Source: Pseudomonas sp. RIT-PI-r
GTDB taxonomy: Bacteria; Pseudomonadota; Gammaproteobacteria; Pseudomonadales; Pseudomonadaceae
NCBI RefSeq assembly: GCF_001297015.1
Contig: NZ_LIGE01000047.1
Coordinates: 248,001-312,000 of the forward strand
Direction of reading: 5' to 3'
DNA length: 64,000 bases
Shown here: piece after piece, positions 55,152 to 64,000 of the stretch
Layout: every line of letters starts with the position of its first letter
How positions within the stretch are numbered: position 1 is the first letter of the stretch
The notes under the pieces: model-generated
What the model was told of the DNA's origin: nothing
Databases searched by the model: none
Seen by the model: only the letters and a program-made list of their open reading frames with translations
Program-made: the position numbers and the translations under genes

Positions 55152-56963
55152 ATGAACGAGCAGCAAATTCTATTGGCATTTGGCGGGATTGGCGCTGCGG
55201 CGCTGGGTTGCCAATGGCTGGCCTGGCGCCTGAAGCTGCCGGCGATTCTGTTTCTGTTGCTGACGGGGATCCTGGTCGGCCCGGTATTGGGCTGGCTTGA
55301 TCCGCAGGAAATGTTTGGCCCACTGCTGATGCCGCTGGTGTCGCTGGCGGTGGCGCTGATTCTGTTCGAGGGCAGCCTGACCCTGCACCTCTCCGAATGG
55401 CGCGAGATCGGCAGCGTTGTCCATCGTTTAGTGACCATCGGGGCGATCTCGACCTGGGTAGTCATCGCCGTCGCGACGCACTTTTTGCTCGGCTTCGACT
55501 GGATGCTGGCCATTCTCTTTGGCAGCCTGACGCTGGTCACCGGCCCGACCGTGATCGTGCCGATGTTGCGGGTGGTGCGGCCGAAAGCCTCGATCGCCAA
55601 CATTCTGCGCTGGGAAGGCATCGTCATCGACCCGATCGGCGCCCTCCTCGCCGTGGTGGTGTACAGCTTCATCATCGCCAGCGCTGAAGGTCATGGCCTC
55701 AAGCAGAGCCTGTTCACCTTTGGTGGCGTGATTCTGTGCGGCGCGGTGTTCGGCATTGTCGGTGGCTGGCTGCTCGGCACAGTGATCCGTCGGCAGTGGT
55801 TGCCGGAGTATCTGCATAACCTCGCCTCGCTGGCGGCGGTGTTGGGGATTTTCATTGCCTCCAACGAGGTGATGCACGAGTCCGGTTTGCTGGCGGTAAC
55901 GTTGATGGGCATGTGGCTGGCGAACATGAAGGGCGTGGATGTGCGGCACATCCTGCACTTCAAGGAAAACCTCAGCGTGCTGCTGATTTCCGGGCTGTTC
56001 ATCTTGTTGGCGGCGCGCCTGGATTTGTACGCCTTGATCGGCCTTGGGCCGCTGGTGTTGATTCTGTTGCTGGTAATCCAGTTGATTGCCCGGCCGCTGA
56101 ACGTGTTGCTCAGCACAGCTGGTTCGAGCCTGAGTTGGCGTGAGCGTGCGTTACTGTGCTGGATCGCTCCACGCGGGATCGTCGCGGCGGCGGTGTCGGC
56201 GATTTTTGCAATTCGTCTGCATGAGGCCGGACACGAGGGCGCATTGCTGCTGGTGCCGCTGACCTTTGCGGTGATCATCGGCACCGTTGTGCTGCAAAGT
56301 GCGACTGCGCGACCGCTGGCACGCCTGTTGAAGGTTGCAGAGCCAGCGCCAAGTGGATTCCTGATCGTCGGCGCAAACGGGCCAGCGCGGGAGCTGGGCA
56401 AATCGCTGCAGCAACTGGGCAGCCGCGTGCTGTTGACCGATTCGAGTTGGGAAAATATTCGTGCGGCACGCATGGAAGGCTTGCCGACATATTTCGGCAA
56501 CCCGGCCTCGCAACATGCCGATGCGCATCTGGATCTGGTCGGGCTGGGGCATTTGCTGGCGCTGTCGCCGTCGGGCGAACTGAACACCTTGGCAGCGATG
56601 CGCTTTCGTCATGACTTTGGGCATCAGCGCCTGTTTGGTCTGGCCAGTGGTCATGAGAGTAGGCGTAGCGACAAGCATCGTGCGAGCCTGGAGCATCGTG
56701 GCAATCAATTGGGCAGCGAGGCGTTTACCTACGCGAAACTGGCCAGCCAGATGGGTCAGGGTGCCGAGTTGTACAGCACAACGTTGACTGATGGTTTTGG
56801 CTGGGAGGATTACCAGGCGCTGCATGGTAATCGTGCGACCTTGCTGTTTATGCGTGATGACAGCGGCTGGGTGCATGTGGTGACGCCGGAGACGGCGTTG
56901 AAGCCTGGGGCGGGGTGGACGTTGTTGGCGTTGATTCAGCCTGAGGCCAGCGGCGCCTCTTGA
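55152..56963 (+). CDS. CPA1-type sodium/proton antiporter with cytosolic domain
   Basis: A 603-residue inner-membrane protein. About 12 hydrophobic helices fill residues 1-400, with LITGPTVIVPMLR- and IDPIGALLAVVVYS-type motifs of the CPA family. Residues about 405-590 form a Rossmann-like domain (SGFLIVGANGPARELGKSLQ, LGSRVLLTDSSWE) resembling TrkA-N. The exported ion could be Na+ or K+. A start at ATG 55152 follows GGGAGCATCA. It reads divergently from xerD. Confidence 0.88.
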   Translation: MNEQQILLAFGGIGAAALGCQWLAWRLKLPAILFLLLTGILVGPVLGWLDPQEMFGPLLMPLVSLAVALILFEGSLTLHLSEWREIGSVVHRLVTIGAISTWVVIAVATHFLLGFDWMLAILFGSLTLVTGPTVIVPMLRVVRPKASIANILRWEGIVIDPIGALLAVVVYSFIIASAEGHGLKQSLFTFGGVILCGAVFGIVGGWLLGTVIRRQWLPEYLHNLASLAAVLGIFIASNEVMHESGLLAVTLMGMWLANMKGVDVRHILHFKENLSVLLISGLFILLAARLDLYALIGLGPLVLILLLVIQLIARPLNVLLSTAGSSLSWRERALLCWIAPRGIVAAAVSAIFAIRLHEAGHEGALLLVPLTFAVIIGTVVLQSATARPLARLLKVAEPAPSGFLIVGANGPARELGKSLQQLGSRVLLTDSSWENIRAARMEGLPTYFGNPASQHADAHLDLVGLGHLLALSPSGELNTLAAMRFRHDFGHQRLFGLASGHESRRSDKHRASLEHRGNQLGSEAFTYAKLASQMGQGAELYSTTLTDGFGWEDYQALHGNRATLLFMRDDSGWVHVVTPETALKPGAGWTLLALIQPEASGAS

Positions 56964-56968
56964 ATCGA

Positions 56969-57032
56969 ATCGCGAGCAGGCTCACTCCTACAGGGAACGC
57001 ATTCCAACTGTAGGAGTGAGCCTGCTCGCGAT
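56969..57032. repeat. REP-type inverted pair, family A
   Basis: ATCGCGAGCAGGCTCACTCC and CTGTAGGAGTGAGCCTGCTC flank a short spacer between the antiporter gene and the thioesterase gene. Confidence 0.85.
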
Positions 57033-57052
57033 GGCTTCGACTCGGTTTCAGA

Positions 57053-57466
57053 TCAGGCAGCAAAACCCGGCAGCACCGGCACCGGCCGCTTCTCATCATC
57101 AATCGCGACAAAGCTGAACTGCCCATGAATCGCTTTCTCGCGGCCATCGCAGCTCATGCTTTCGACGAACACTTCCACCTCGACCTTGAGGCTGGTGTTG
57201 CCGACTTTGATCACCTTTCCGACCAGCTCAACGATGGATCCGGCCGGGATCGCATGGTTGAAGTCGATACGGTCGGTGGACACGGTCACCAGCGGCAATC
57301 GGCAGAAACGCGTGGCGGTAATGAACGACACTTCGTCCATCCATGCCAGCGCGGTGCCACCGAACAGGGTGTTGTGGTGGTTGGTGGTCAGCGGGAAGAC
57401 AGCCTTGGTTACGCGGGTCACCGAGAGTTCGGTGCGGCGTTCGATTTCTTGGTCGCGGGTGGTCAT
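57053..57466 (-). CDS. Acyl-CoA thioesterase, YciA-like hotdog fold
   Basis: A 137-residue hotdog-fold protein. TTNHHNTLFGGTALAWMDEV carries the catalytic aspartate region, and STDRIDFNHAIPAGSIVELV the CoA-binding strand. It should hydrolyse acyl-CoA. The frame is open upstream to 57565 through a REP, but ATG 57466 with MTTRDQEIERRTELS is the family-type start. It faces rplS on the same strand with a terminator in between. Confidence 0.9.
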   Translation of the reverse strand: MTTRDQEIERRTELSVTRVTKAVFPLTTNHHNTLFGGTALAWMDEVSFITATRFCRLPLVTVSTDRIDFNHAIPAGSIVELVGKVIKVGNTSLKVEVEVFVESMSCDGREKAIHGQFSFVAIDDEKRPVPVLPGFAA

Positions 57467-57506
57467 GAATAGACTCGATATCTGGCTTCCGAATACAAGC
57501 AAGATC

Positions 57507-57535
57507 AAAAGATCGCAGCCTTCGGCAGCTCCTAC
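57507..57535. repeat. Single REP, family B
   Basis: One arm, AAAAGATCGCAGCCTTCGGC plus AGCTCCTAC, without an inverted partner close by. Confidence 0.8.
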
Positions 57536-57562
57536 AAGATGGGGGCAGTTTATTACGGGCAA

Positions 57563-57592
57563 CAAAAAAGCAGCCCGTAGGCTGCTTTTTTC
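57563..57592 (-). terminator. Rho-independent terminator of rplS
   Basis: AAAAAGCAGCC and GGCTGCTTTTTT pair around CGTA, right behind rplS. It ends the rpsP-rimM-trmD-rplS operon. Confidence 0.93.
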
Positions 57593-57609
57593 TGCATCGG
57601 AAGCTGGAC

Positions 57610-57960
57610 TTAAGCCAGTTTTTCCTTGATGCGAGCTGCTTTACCCGACAGGTCGCGCAGGTAGTACAGCTTGGCTTTACGTACGTCACCGCGACGTTTG
57701 ACAGCCATGCTGTCGATCTGCGGGGAGTAGGTCTGGAAAGTACGTTCTACGCCAACACCGTTGGAGATTTTACGAACGGTGAACGCACTGTTCACGCCGC
57801 GGTTACGCTTGGCGATTACAACGCCTTCGAACGCTTGCAGACGGGAACGATCGCCTTCCTTCACTTTCACCTGAACGACAATAGTGTCGCCTGGGGCGAA
57901 GGTAGGGATTTCTTTGGTCATCTGCTCTGCTTCGAGTGCAAGGATGATTTTGTTGGTCAT
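57610..57960 (-). CDS. rplS: 50S ribosomal protein L19
   Basis: A 116-residue ribosomal protein with the typical start [14 protein letters not shown], the segment [20 protein letters not shown] and the end [15 protein letters not shown]. It sits at the 30S-50S interface. Last gene of the operon; its start is 45 bases after the trmD stop. Confidence 0.97.
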
Positions 57961-58005
57961 GCTGTGCTCCTAAGGTAAATCGTTCGATCTACCATCGATA
58001 CGTTG

Positions 58006-58758
58006 TTAACTATCGTCCCGCTCGCGGATGTATTCCTCGAGCAGCTTCTTCTCTTCTCCAGAAAGCGAGCGGCTTTCCAGAAGATCGGCGCGTCGTTCAA
58101 AGGTCCTACCAAGGGACTGCTGTAAACGCCAACGCCGGATATGCGCGTGGTTGCCACTCAGCAACACGTCGGGTACACGCTGATCCGCATACACCTCAGG
58201 TCGGGTGTAGTGCGGGCAATCCAGCAGACCATCCGTAAAGGAATCTTCCTCGGCGGAGTCCGCATGCCCTAAAGCTCCAGGCAGCAGTCGTGTAACCGCA
58301 TCGATCAGGACCATGGCCGGCAGCTCGCCGCCAGACAGTACATAGTCGCCAATCGACCACTCTTCATCGACATGAGCTTCAATAAAACGCTCGTCAATGC
58401 CTTCATAGCGGCCGGCAATCAGGATCAATGCATCCGATTGTGCCAACTCGCGTACCGCCGACTGATTCAGTTGACGGCCTTGGGGGGACAGGTAAATCAC
58501 CTTCGCCGCCTCCCCGGCTGCTGCCTTGGCCTGAGCCAGAGCATCTTCCAGGGGCTTGATCTTCATCACCATGCCCGGACCACCGCCAAACGGGCGATCG
58601 TCCACAGTGTGATGCCGATCCGTCGTGTAATCTCGCGGATTCCAACAGGTCAGCTGCAAGAGCCCCTGTTTGACCGCACGACTGGTGATGCCGTAGTCGC
58701 CGATGGCGGAAAACATCTCGGGAAACAAACTGATCACTTCTACGCGCAAGTTAGCCAC
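58006..58758 (-). CDS. trmD: tRNA (guanine-N1)-methyltransferase TrmD
   Basis: Methylates G37 of tRNAs using S-adenosylmethionine. The 250-residue protein contains VEVISLFPEMFSAIGDYGIT, GGGPGMVMKIKPLEDAL, the trefoil-knot part IAGRYEGIDERFIEA and SIGDYVLSGGELPAMVLIDA. The frame is open to 58824, but GTG 58758, two bases after the rimM stop, begins ANLRVEVIS, the family start. The next gene is rplS. Confidence 0.95.
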   Translation of the reverse strand: MANLRVEVISLFPEMFSAIGDYGITSRAVKQGLLQLTCWNPRDYTTDRHHTVDDRPFGGGPGMVMKIKPLEDALAQAKAAAGEAAKVIYLSPQGRQLNQSAVRELAQSDALILIAGRYEGIDERFIEAHVDEEWSIGDYVLSGGELPAMVLIDAVTRLLPGALGHADSAEEDSFTDGLLDCPHYTRPEVYADQRVPDVLLSGNHAHIRRWRLQQSLGRTFERRADLLESRSLSGEEKKLLEEYIRERDDS

Positions 58759-58760
58759 GC

Positions 58761-59297
58761 TTAGAAGTCCGCGTCCCAATCCACCTTCATCTCGCCCGCT
58801 GCCAGGTCGATGGCCAACACGCATTGCTCCGTATAGGGCAACAGGCGTTCGCGATCATCCAGGCTGCCAGCGCAAGGCTTGACGACCATTACATCATTGG
58901 CGCCGGTTTCCAGAAGATGATCGATTTTCCCGAGCAATTGCCCAAGGGTGTCGATGACCTTCAGACCTTCCAGCTGGTACCAGTAGTACTCACCGTCGGT
59001 CAATTCAGCGAACAGATTGCGCGGCACGCAGATCTCATAACCGGCCAGAAGACGAGCTTCTTCACGATCATCAAGACCCTTGAGCTTTGCGACCAGGAAC
59101 TTGTCGCTCCCGCGTCCACTGACCAGCTCGACCTGTTTGACATTGCCTTCGCGCTTGAGCGTCCAGGTTTTGTACTGCAACAGGTTTTCAGTCGGATCAG
59201 TAAAGGAATAAACCTTCACTTCGCCGCGAACGCCATGAACAGAATAAATTTTGCCAATAACGATCAAATCATCGGCAACAGCAGGCGTCGCGTTCAT
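58761..59297 (-). CDS. rimM: 16S rRNA processing protein RimM
   Basis: Ribosome maturation factor for the 30S head. The 178 residues begin with DLIVIGKIYSVHGVRGEVKV and end with the PRC-barrel part DVMVVKPCAGSLDDRERLLP. It starts 5 bases after rpsP and ends 2 bases before trmD, so the operon is very compact. Confidence 0.96.
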   Translation of the reverse strand: MNATPAVADDLIVIGKIYSVHGVRGEVKVYSFTDPTENLLQYKTWTLKREGNVKQVELVSGRGSDKFLVAKLKGLDDREEARLLAGYEICVPRNLFAELTDGEYYWYQLEGLKVIDTLGQLLGKIDHLLETGANDVMVVKPCAGSLDDRERLLPYTEQCVLAIDLAAGEMKVDWDADF

Positions 59298-59302
59298 ATT
59301 GC

Positions 59303-59554
59303 TCAGGCCGCAGCCTTTGCAGATTCCTTCAGCAACTGAGCAACACGCTCAGAAGGCTGTGCACCAACGCTCAGCCAGTAGGCTACGCGCTCTTGGTTCA
59401 CGGACAGACGGATTTCCTGACCACGGGCAACAGGGTTGAAGAAACCAACCTGTTCTTTGTGGGAGCCGTCACGCGGGTTACGCGAGTCGGTTACGGTCAG
59501 GTGGTAAAACGGGCGCTTTTTGGAGCCGCCAAGGGCAAGACGGATTGTTAGCAT
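59303..59554 (-). CDS. rpsP: 30S ribosomal protein S16
   Basis: An 83-residue ribosomal protein, MLTIRLALGGSKKRPFYHLT at its start. First gene of rpsP-rimM-trmD-rplS. Upstream lies a 251-base region before ffh, which holds its promoter; the GCGCCGGT and ACCGGCGC hairpin near 59779-59800 is nearer ffh and may mark the ffh end. Confidence 0.97.
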   Translation of the reverse strand: MLTIRLALGGSKKRPFYHLTVTDSRNPRDGSHKEQVGFFNPVARGQEIRLSVNQERVAYWLSVGAQPSERVAQLLKESAKAAA

Positions 59555-59805
59555 GTGAACATCGTTCCTGTAGTCGGTGCTGCAAATCTAAATGCACAGC
59601 GGGCATGGGTGCCCGAAAGGCCGCATATTCTAAGGAATATCCGGACTTTTGCAAATGACTTTTTCCGGCGCCTATGGCATGCCGTGCAGATCTGCATATA
59701 GAGCCGTCGATGAAAACGGCCAGTCAGCTCCCGCCGAGTGCGGGTTTGCTGTTGATCCTGCGTCCTTGCAGGGTCTGCGCCGGTGCGACGACCGGCGCGG
59801 ATTCT

Positions 59806-61182
<1,377 letters not shown>

Positions 61183-61392
61183 TGCGCGATCCTTTCAGGC
61201 CCTGTGTAGACCGGGATAATGGCGGCCCAGACCGGAATCAACATGTGCTCGGCGAGCCTGCGGCGTGGGCAGGTCGCGGATTATAGCGAAGACTGCGGCT
61301 GGCGGACACCTCGCTGTCAGCTTCCTGAGTCTTTCGTGCGATGGCGGTTCTATGCCAAACTCAGCCCCTTTCGGGCTTGCCTAACAGGATTT

Positions 61393-62205
61393 ATGCTCCC
61401 CTTGTCACCCAGTTTATTGACCACCCTCGCCGCCGCCCTTCTATATGCCGCTGCGACCCTTTATCAGAGCACCCGCCTGGCCACCGGCGCCAAGGCGAAC
61501 AAGCGCCTGCTGGTCAGCCTCGGCGCGCTCGCCGTGGTGGCCCACGCCGCCAGTCTGCTCACTCACTTGTTGACGCCGATCGGTCTGGGCCTGGACTTCT
61601 TCAGCGCCTCGAGCCTGATCGCGGCGGCGGTGATTGCCCTGACCCTGATCGCCTGTTCACGAATCCCGGTGGAAAACCTGCTGGTGCTGCTGTTCCCGCT
61701 CGGCGCGGTCACGGTGTTGCTGGCGCAGTTCGCGCCCACCGGCACGGTGCAGATCATCGACGAAGAGCCGGGCATCCTCGCGCACATTCTGTTGTCGATC
61801 CTCGCCTACGGCATGTTCACCATCGCGGTGTTCCAGGCCTTGCTGCTATTGGTGCAAGACCACCAACTCAAGCACAAGCACCCGTCCGGGCTGATCAAGA
61901 ATTTCCCGCCGCTGCAAACCATGGAAAGCCTGCTGTTCGGTTTTCTCTGGGCCGGCTGGACGCTGCTGTCGCTGTCGCTGATTTCCGGCTGGCTGTTCGT
62001 CGAGAACCTGTTCGCCCAGCACCTGGTGCACAAGACCCTGCTGGCCTGCCTGGCCTGGATCGTATTCAGCGTGCTGCTGTGGGGCCGTAATCGTCTCGGC
62101 TGGCGCGGTCACAAGGCGATTCGCTGGACTCTCGCCGGTTTCTGTCTGCTGATGTTGGCGTATTTCGGCAGCAAACTGGTTCGCGAATACATCCTGCACA
62201 TCTGA
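61393..62205 (+). CDS. CcsA-like inner-membrane protein (YpjD family)
   Basis: A 270-residue protein with about eight hydrophobic helices, of the cytochrome c assembly-like family (E. coli YpjD). LLFPLGAVTVLLAQFAPTGT and SILAYGMFTIAVFQALLLLV are characteristic. Heme or assembly function is inferred only from the family. The frame is open to 61219, but ATG 61393 after ACAGGAT gives the family-type start. The CNNM-type gene follows after 12 bases. Confidence 0.9.
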   Translation: MLPLSPSLLTTLAAALLYAAATLYQSTRLATGAKANKRLLVSLGALAVVAHAASLLTHLLTPIGLGLDFFSASSLIAAAVIALTLIACSRIPVENLLVLLFPLGAVTVLLAQFAPTGTVQIIDEEPGILAHILLSILAYGMFTIAVFQALLLLVQDHQLKHKHPSGLIKNFPPLQTMESLLFGFLWAGWTLLSLSLISGWLFVENLFAQHLVHKTLLACLAWIVFSVLLWGRNRLGWRGHKAIRWTLAGFCLLMLAYFGSKLVREYILHI

Positions 62206-62217
62206 CGGGCGGCATAA

Positions 62218-63459
62218 ATGGACGGTTTGCCCCTAGGGCCGATGCTCGCGGTATTTGTCCTGCTGATTTTATGGTCAGGGCTGTTTACCGCCGTCGAAAT
62301 CGCGCAGCAACACCTGCTTGCGCAACGCACGGCCTCACGCGCCAGCGATAAACCGTTGGCGAAGCTGGGCTTCCCGCTCGACAGCCTGATCCTCTGCAAC
62401 ACCCTGTGCCGTGCGCTTGCTGTGGTGATCGCGACGCTGCTGGCGATTTTCCTCTGTGAAGAAAACGGCCCGTGGGCGGCGTGCCTGGTGGGCGGCGCAA
62501 TCCTGCTGGTGTTCGCCGATTACTTCCCGCGCACCGTCGCCCGGCGCTATCCCGACGCGGTGCTGGCGTTCGGCAACTCTTTGCTGACAGTGCCGCTGAA
62601 GATTGTTTATCCGTTCGCCTGGCTGTTCAGCCGTGCCAGCGGTTTGCTGATCCGCCCGTTCGCGCGAAAAACCCAAGTAGTGCAGCACAGCGAGGACGAT
62701 GCGCCTTCCGATCGTCACGATGATGTCGAACACCCCGTTCACGCGCACCCGGTTTCAGGGATCCACGCGCTGGACAACATCACCGTCAACGACATTCTGG
62801 TGCCGCGCAGTGATGTCGACGGCATCAACCTCGACGATTCGATCGAAGAGATCATTGAACAACTGCGCCATAACAAGCGCACGCGCCTGCCGGTGTTTCA
62901 CAGCGACATCAATCAGGTTGAAGCGGTGCTCAATACCCGGCAGATCCGTCATCTGCTGAACAATGCCGATTTGACTCGTGAAACCCTGCTGGCGGCAAGT
63001 TACGAGCCGTACTTCGTACCGGAAAGCACACCGTTGCAACTGCAGCTGCTGAACTTCCACAAGCAACAGCGACGGCTGGGCATGGTAGTCGACGAGTACG
63101 GCGAAGTGCTTGGTATCGTCACACTGGAAGATATTCTCGAAGAGATCGTTGGCGAATTTGAAAGTGAGCACAGCCTCGATAACCCGCATATTCATACGCA
63201 GCCCGATGGACGAATGGTGATTGATGGCACCGCTTCGATCCGTGAATTGAACAAGTGCCTGGGCTGGCATTTGCCGAGCGACGGGCCGAAAACGCTGAAC
63301 GGGTTGGTGACTGAAGCACTGGAGACGATTCCCGAGAGTGCGGTTTGCTTGAAGATCGGCCGTTATCGCCTGGAGATTCTCGAGACCGAGGAGAACCGGG
63401 TGAGCAAGGTGTTGATCTGGCATACCTCTTCTGTGCCTGCTCTGATGCCTGCCCGATAG
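62218..63459 (+). CDS. CNNM/CorC family membrane protein with CBS domains
   Basis: A 413-residue inner-membrane protein. Residues about 1-150 form the DUF21 membrane domain (about four hydrophobic helices), followed by a CBS pair (about 180-310; NDILVPRSDVDGINLDDSI, LGIVTLEDILEEIVG) and a CorC_HlyC domain (GTASIRELNKCLGWHLPSD). Such proteins are linked to Mg2+ or other divalent ion homeostasis. It starts 12 bases after the YpjD-like gene, so it belongs to that operon. Confidence 0.93.
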   Translation: MDGLPLGPMLAVFVLLILWSGLFTAVEIAQQHLLAQRTASRASDKPLAKLGFPLDSLILCNTLCRALAVVIATLLAIFLCEENGPWAACLVGGAILLVFADYFPRTVARRYPDAVLAFGNSLLTVPLKIVYPFAWLFSRASGLLIRPFARKTQVVQHSEDDAPSDRHDDVEHPVHAHPVSGIHALDNITVNDILVPRSDVDGINLDDSIEEIIEQLRHNKRTRLPVFHSDINQVEAVLNTRQIRHLLNNADLTRETLLAASYEPYFVPESTPLQLQLLNFHKQQRRLGMVVDEYGEVLGIVTLEDILEEIVGEFESEHSLDNPHIHTQPDGRMVIDGTASIRELNKCLGWHLPSDGPKTLNGLVTEALETIPESAVCLKIGRYRLEILETEENRVSKVLIWHTSSVPALMPAR

Positions 63460-63473
63460 ACGACTTTTTGCTC

Positions 63474-63503
63474 TTGTTCAATCGTTAGCCCCCTTCCTAT
63501 AAT
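63474..63503 (+). promoter_or_regulatory. Candidate sigma-70 promoter of the MFS gene
   Basis: TTGTTC at 63474-63479 and TATAAT at 63498-63503, 18 bases apart, fit a sigma-70 promoter. It would give an approximately 180-base untranslated leader before the transporter gene. The spacing is not proven. Confidence 0.5.
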
Positions 63504-63688
63504 CGAGGCGCTTACCCAAGCGCCGCCGAGCCTCGTGCTTACCCCGCACACAACAGGTTTCGGCCATTTCCGCTGCACTCCGGCGACTGTTCCTACCTGA
63601 AACAGCGACCGCGCCTCATCCCACATCCCTGGGTGTTCGACCATAATAATTCGCTCCAACGGAGCTCATGACTGTCAGGGATCACCGC

Positions 63689-64000
63689 ATGACGACCAGT
63701 ACCGCTTACAGCGACACCGCGCCTGCCCAACCGACCAACTCCGCCACCCGCGTGGCGACGGCGAGTTTTATCGGCACCGCGATCGAGTTCTACGATTTCT
63801 ATGTTTACGCCACGGCGGCCGCGCTGGTGATCGGGCCGGTGTTCTTTCCGCAGACGTCCGGCACCGCGCAGATGCTCTCGGCGTTTCTTACTTTCGGTAT
63901 CGCCTTCCTTGCCCGACCGCTGGGCTCGGCGCTGTTCGGCCACTTCGGTGACCGTATCGGGCGCAAGTCGACGCTGGTGGCATCCTTGCTGTTGATGGGC
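63689..64000 (+). CDS. MFS metabolite:proton symporter (partial)
   Basis: The first 104 residues of a major-facilitator transporter, cut by the window edge. After a polar N-terminus, ASFIGTAIEFYDFYVYATA is the first helix and GHFGDRIGRKSTLV the loop 2-3 motif, both typical of the metabolite:H+ symporter branch (ShiA/KgtP-like). ATG 63689 has AGGGA seven bases before it; ATG 63668 is also possible. Substrate unknown. Confidence 0.85.
   Translation, partial: MTTSTAYSDTAPAQPTNSATRVATASFIGTAIEFYDFYVYATAAALVIGPVFFPQTSGTAQMLSAFLTFGIAFLARPLGSALFGHFGDRIGRKSTLVASLLLMG

Noticed and set aside
3351..57535. Repeated palindromes as a CRISPR array
   Set aside because: Copies are single or paired, kilobases apart, with no regular spacers and no cas genes.

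Overview
The window is chromosomal DNA of a fluorescent Pseudomonas, most likely of the P. fluorescens group. Three things point there: the gene order from ppc through lptF, lysS and prfB to wspRFEDCBA follows the P. aeruginosa PA3687-PA3708 order as I know it; intergenic regions are full of the short palindromic repeats of this group; and the DNA is GC-rich, with Pseudomonas-type families such as DUF3509 throughout. No rRNA, tRNA, CRISPR array or insertion sequence was seen.

Layout. 0-12 kb is conserved core: ppc, envelope lipoproteins including the OmpA-type lptF, a DUF1704 putative metallopeptidase, a TetR regulator, lysS, and prfB with its programmed +1 frameshift. 12-20.7 kb holds the Wsp surface-sensing chemosensory operon on the minus strand (wspA-B-C-D-E-F-R), which makes c-di-GMP through the GGEEF regulator WspR. 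The methyltransferase gene wspC is broken here by an apparent one-base deletion. 21-26.6 kb is an accessory island: a 1583-residue Rhs protein with a C-terminal toxin-like domain, a CPCC-type immunity candidate, and a low-GC tail. 26.6-37.7 kb has a DUF533 protein, a LysR regulator and a polyamine/GABA cluster: an aldehyde dehydrogenase, a YdcSTUV-like ABC transporter, PatD, and an APC permease. 37.7-39.5 kb is a small accessory patch with a SLOG-fold protein, a Bro-N protein behind an unusual leader, and a 61-residue protein. 39.8-50.2 kb carries opgD, an old-yellow-enzyme reductase, recJ, yaeQ, a CoA-transferase, two periplasmic-binding-type proteins and an orphan receiver. 50-64 kb is core again: thrC-hom, dsbC, xerD, a CPA1 antiporter, a thioesterase, rpsP-rimM-trmD-rplS, ffh, a YpjD/CcsA-like protein, a CNNM/CorC protein, and the start of an MFS transporter.

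How the parts work together. The Wsp genes form one tightly overlapping operon in which WspA senses, WspB and WspD couple, WspC and WspF methylate and demethylate, WspE is the kinase and WspR the output. Losing WspC would be expected to leave the pathway poorly activated. The ABC transporter and the two dehydrogenases form a putrescine uptake and oxidation route through 4-aminobutanal to GABA. The rhs gene and its downstream partner look like a polymorphic toxin/immunity pair for competition with other bacteria. thrC and hom are the threonine branch of aspartate metabolism, and rpsP-rimM-trmD-rplS is the usual ribosome-maturation operon.

The most notable observations are the disrupted wspC, the Rhs toxin module without a visible PAAR domain, a BvgS-like sensor lacking its kinase beside a degenerate receiver, and a possibly translated leader in front of the Bro-N gene.
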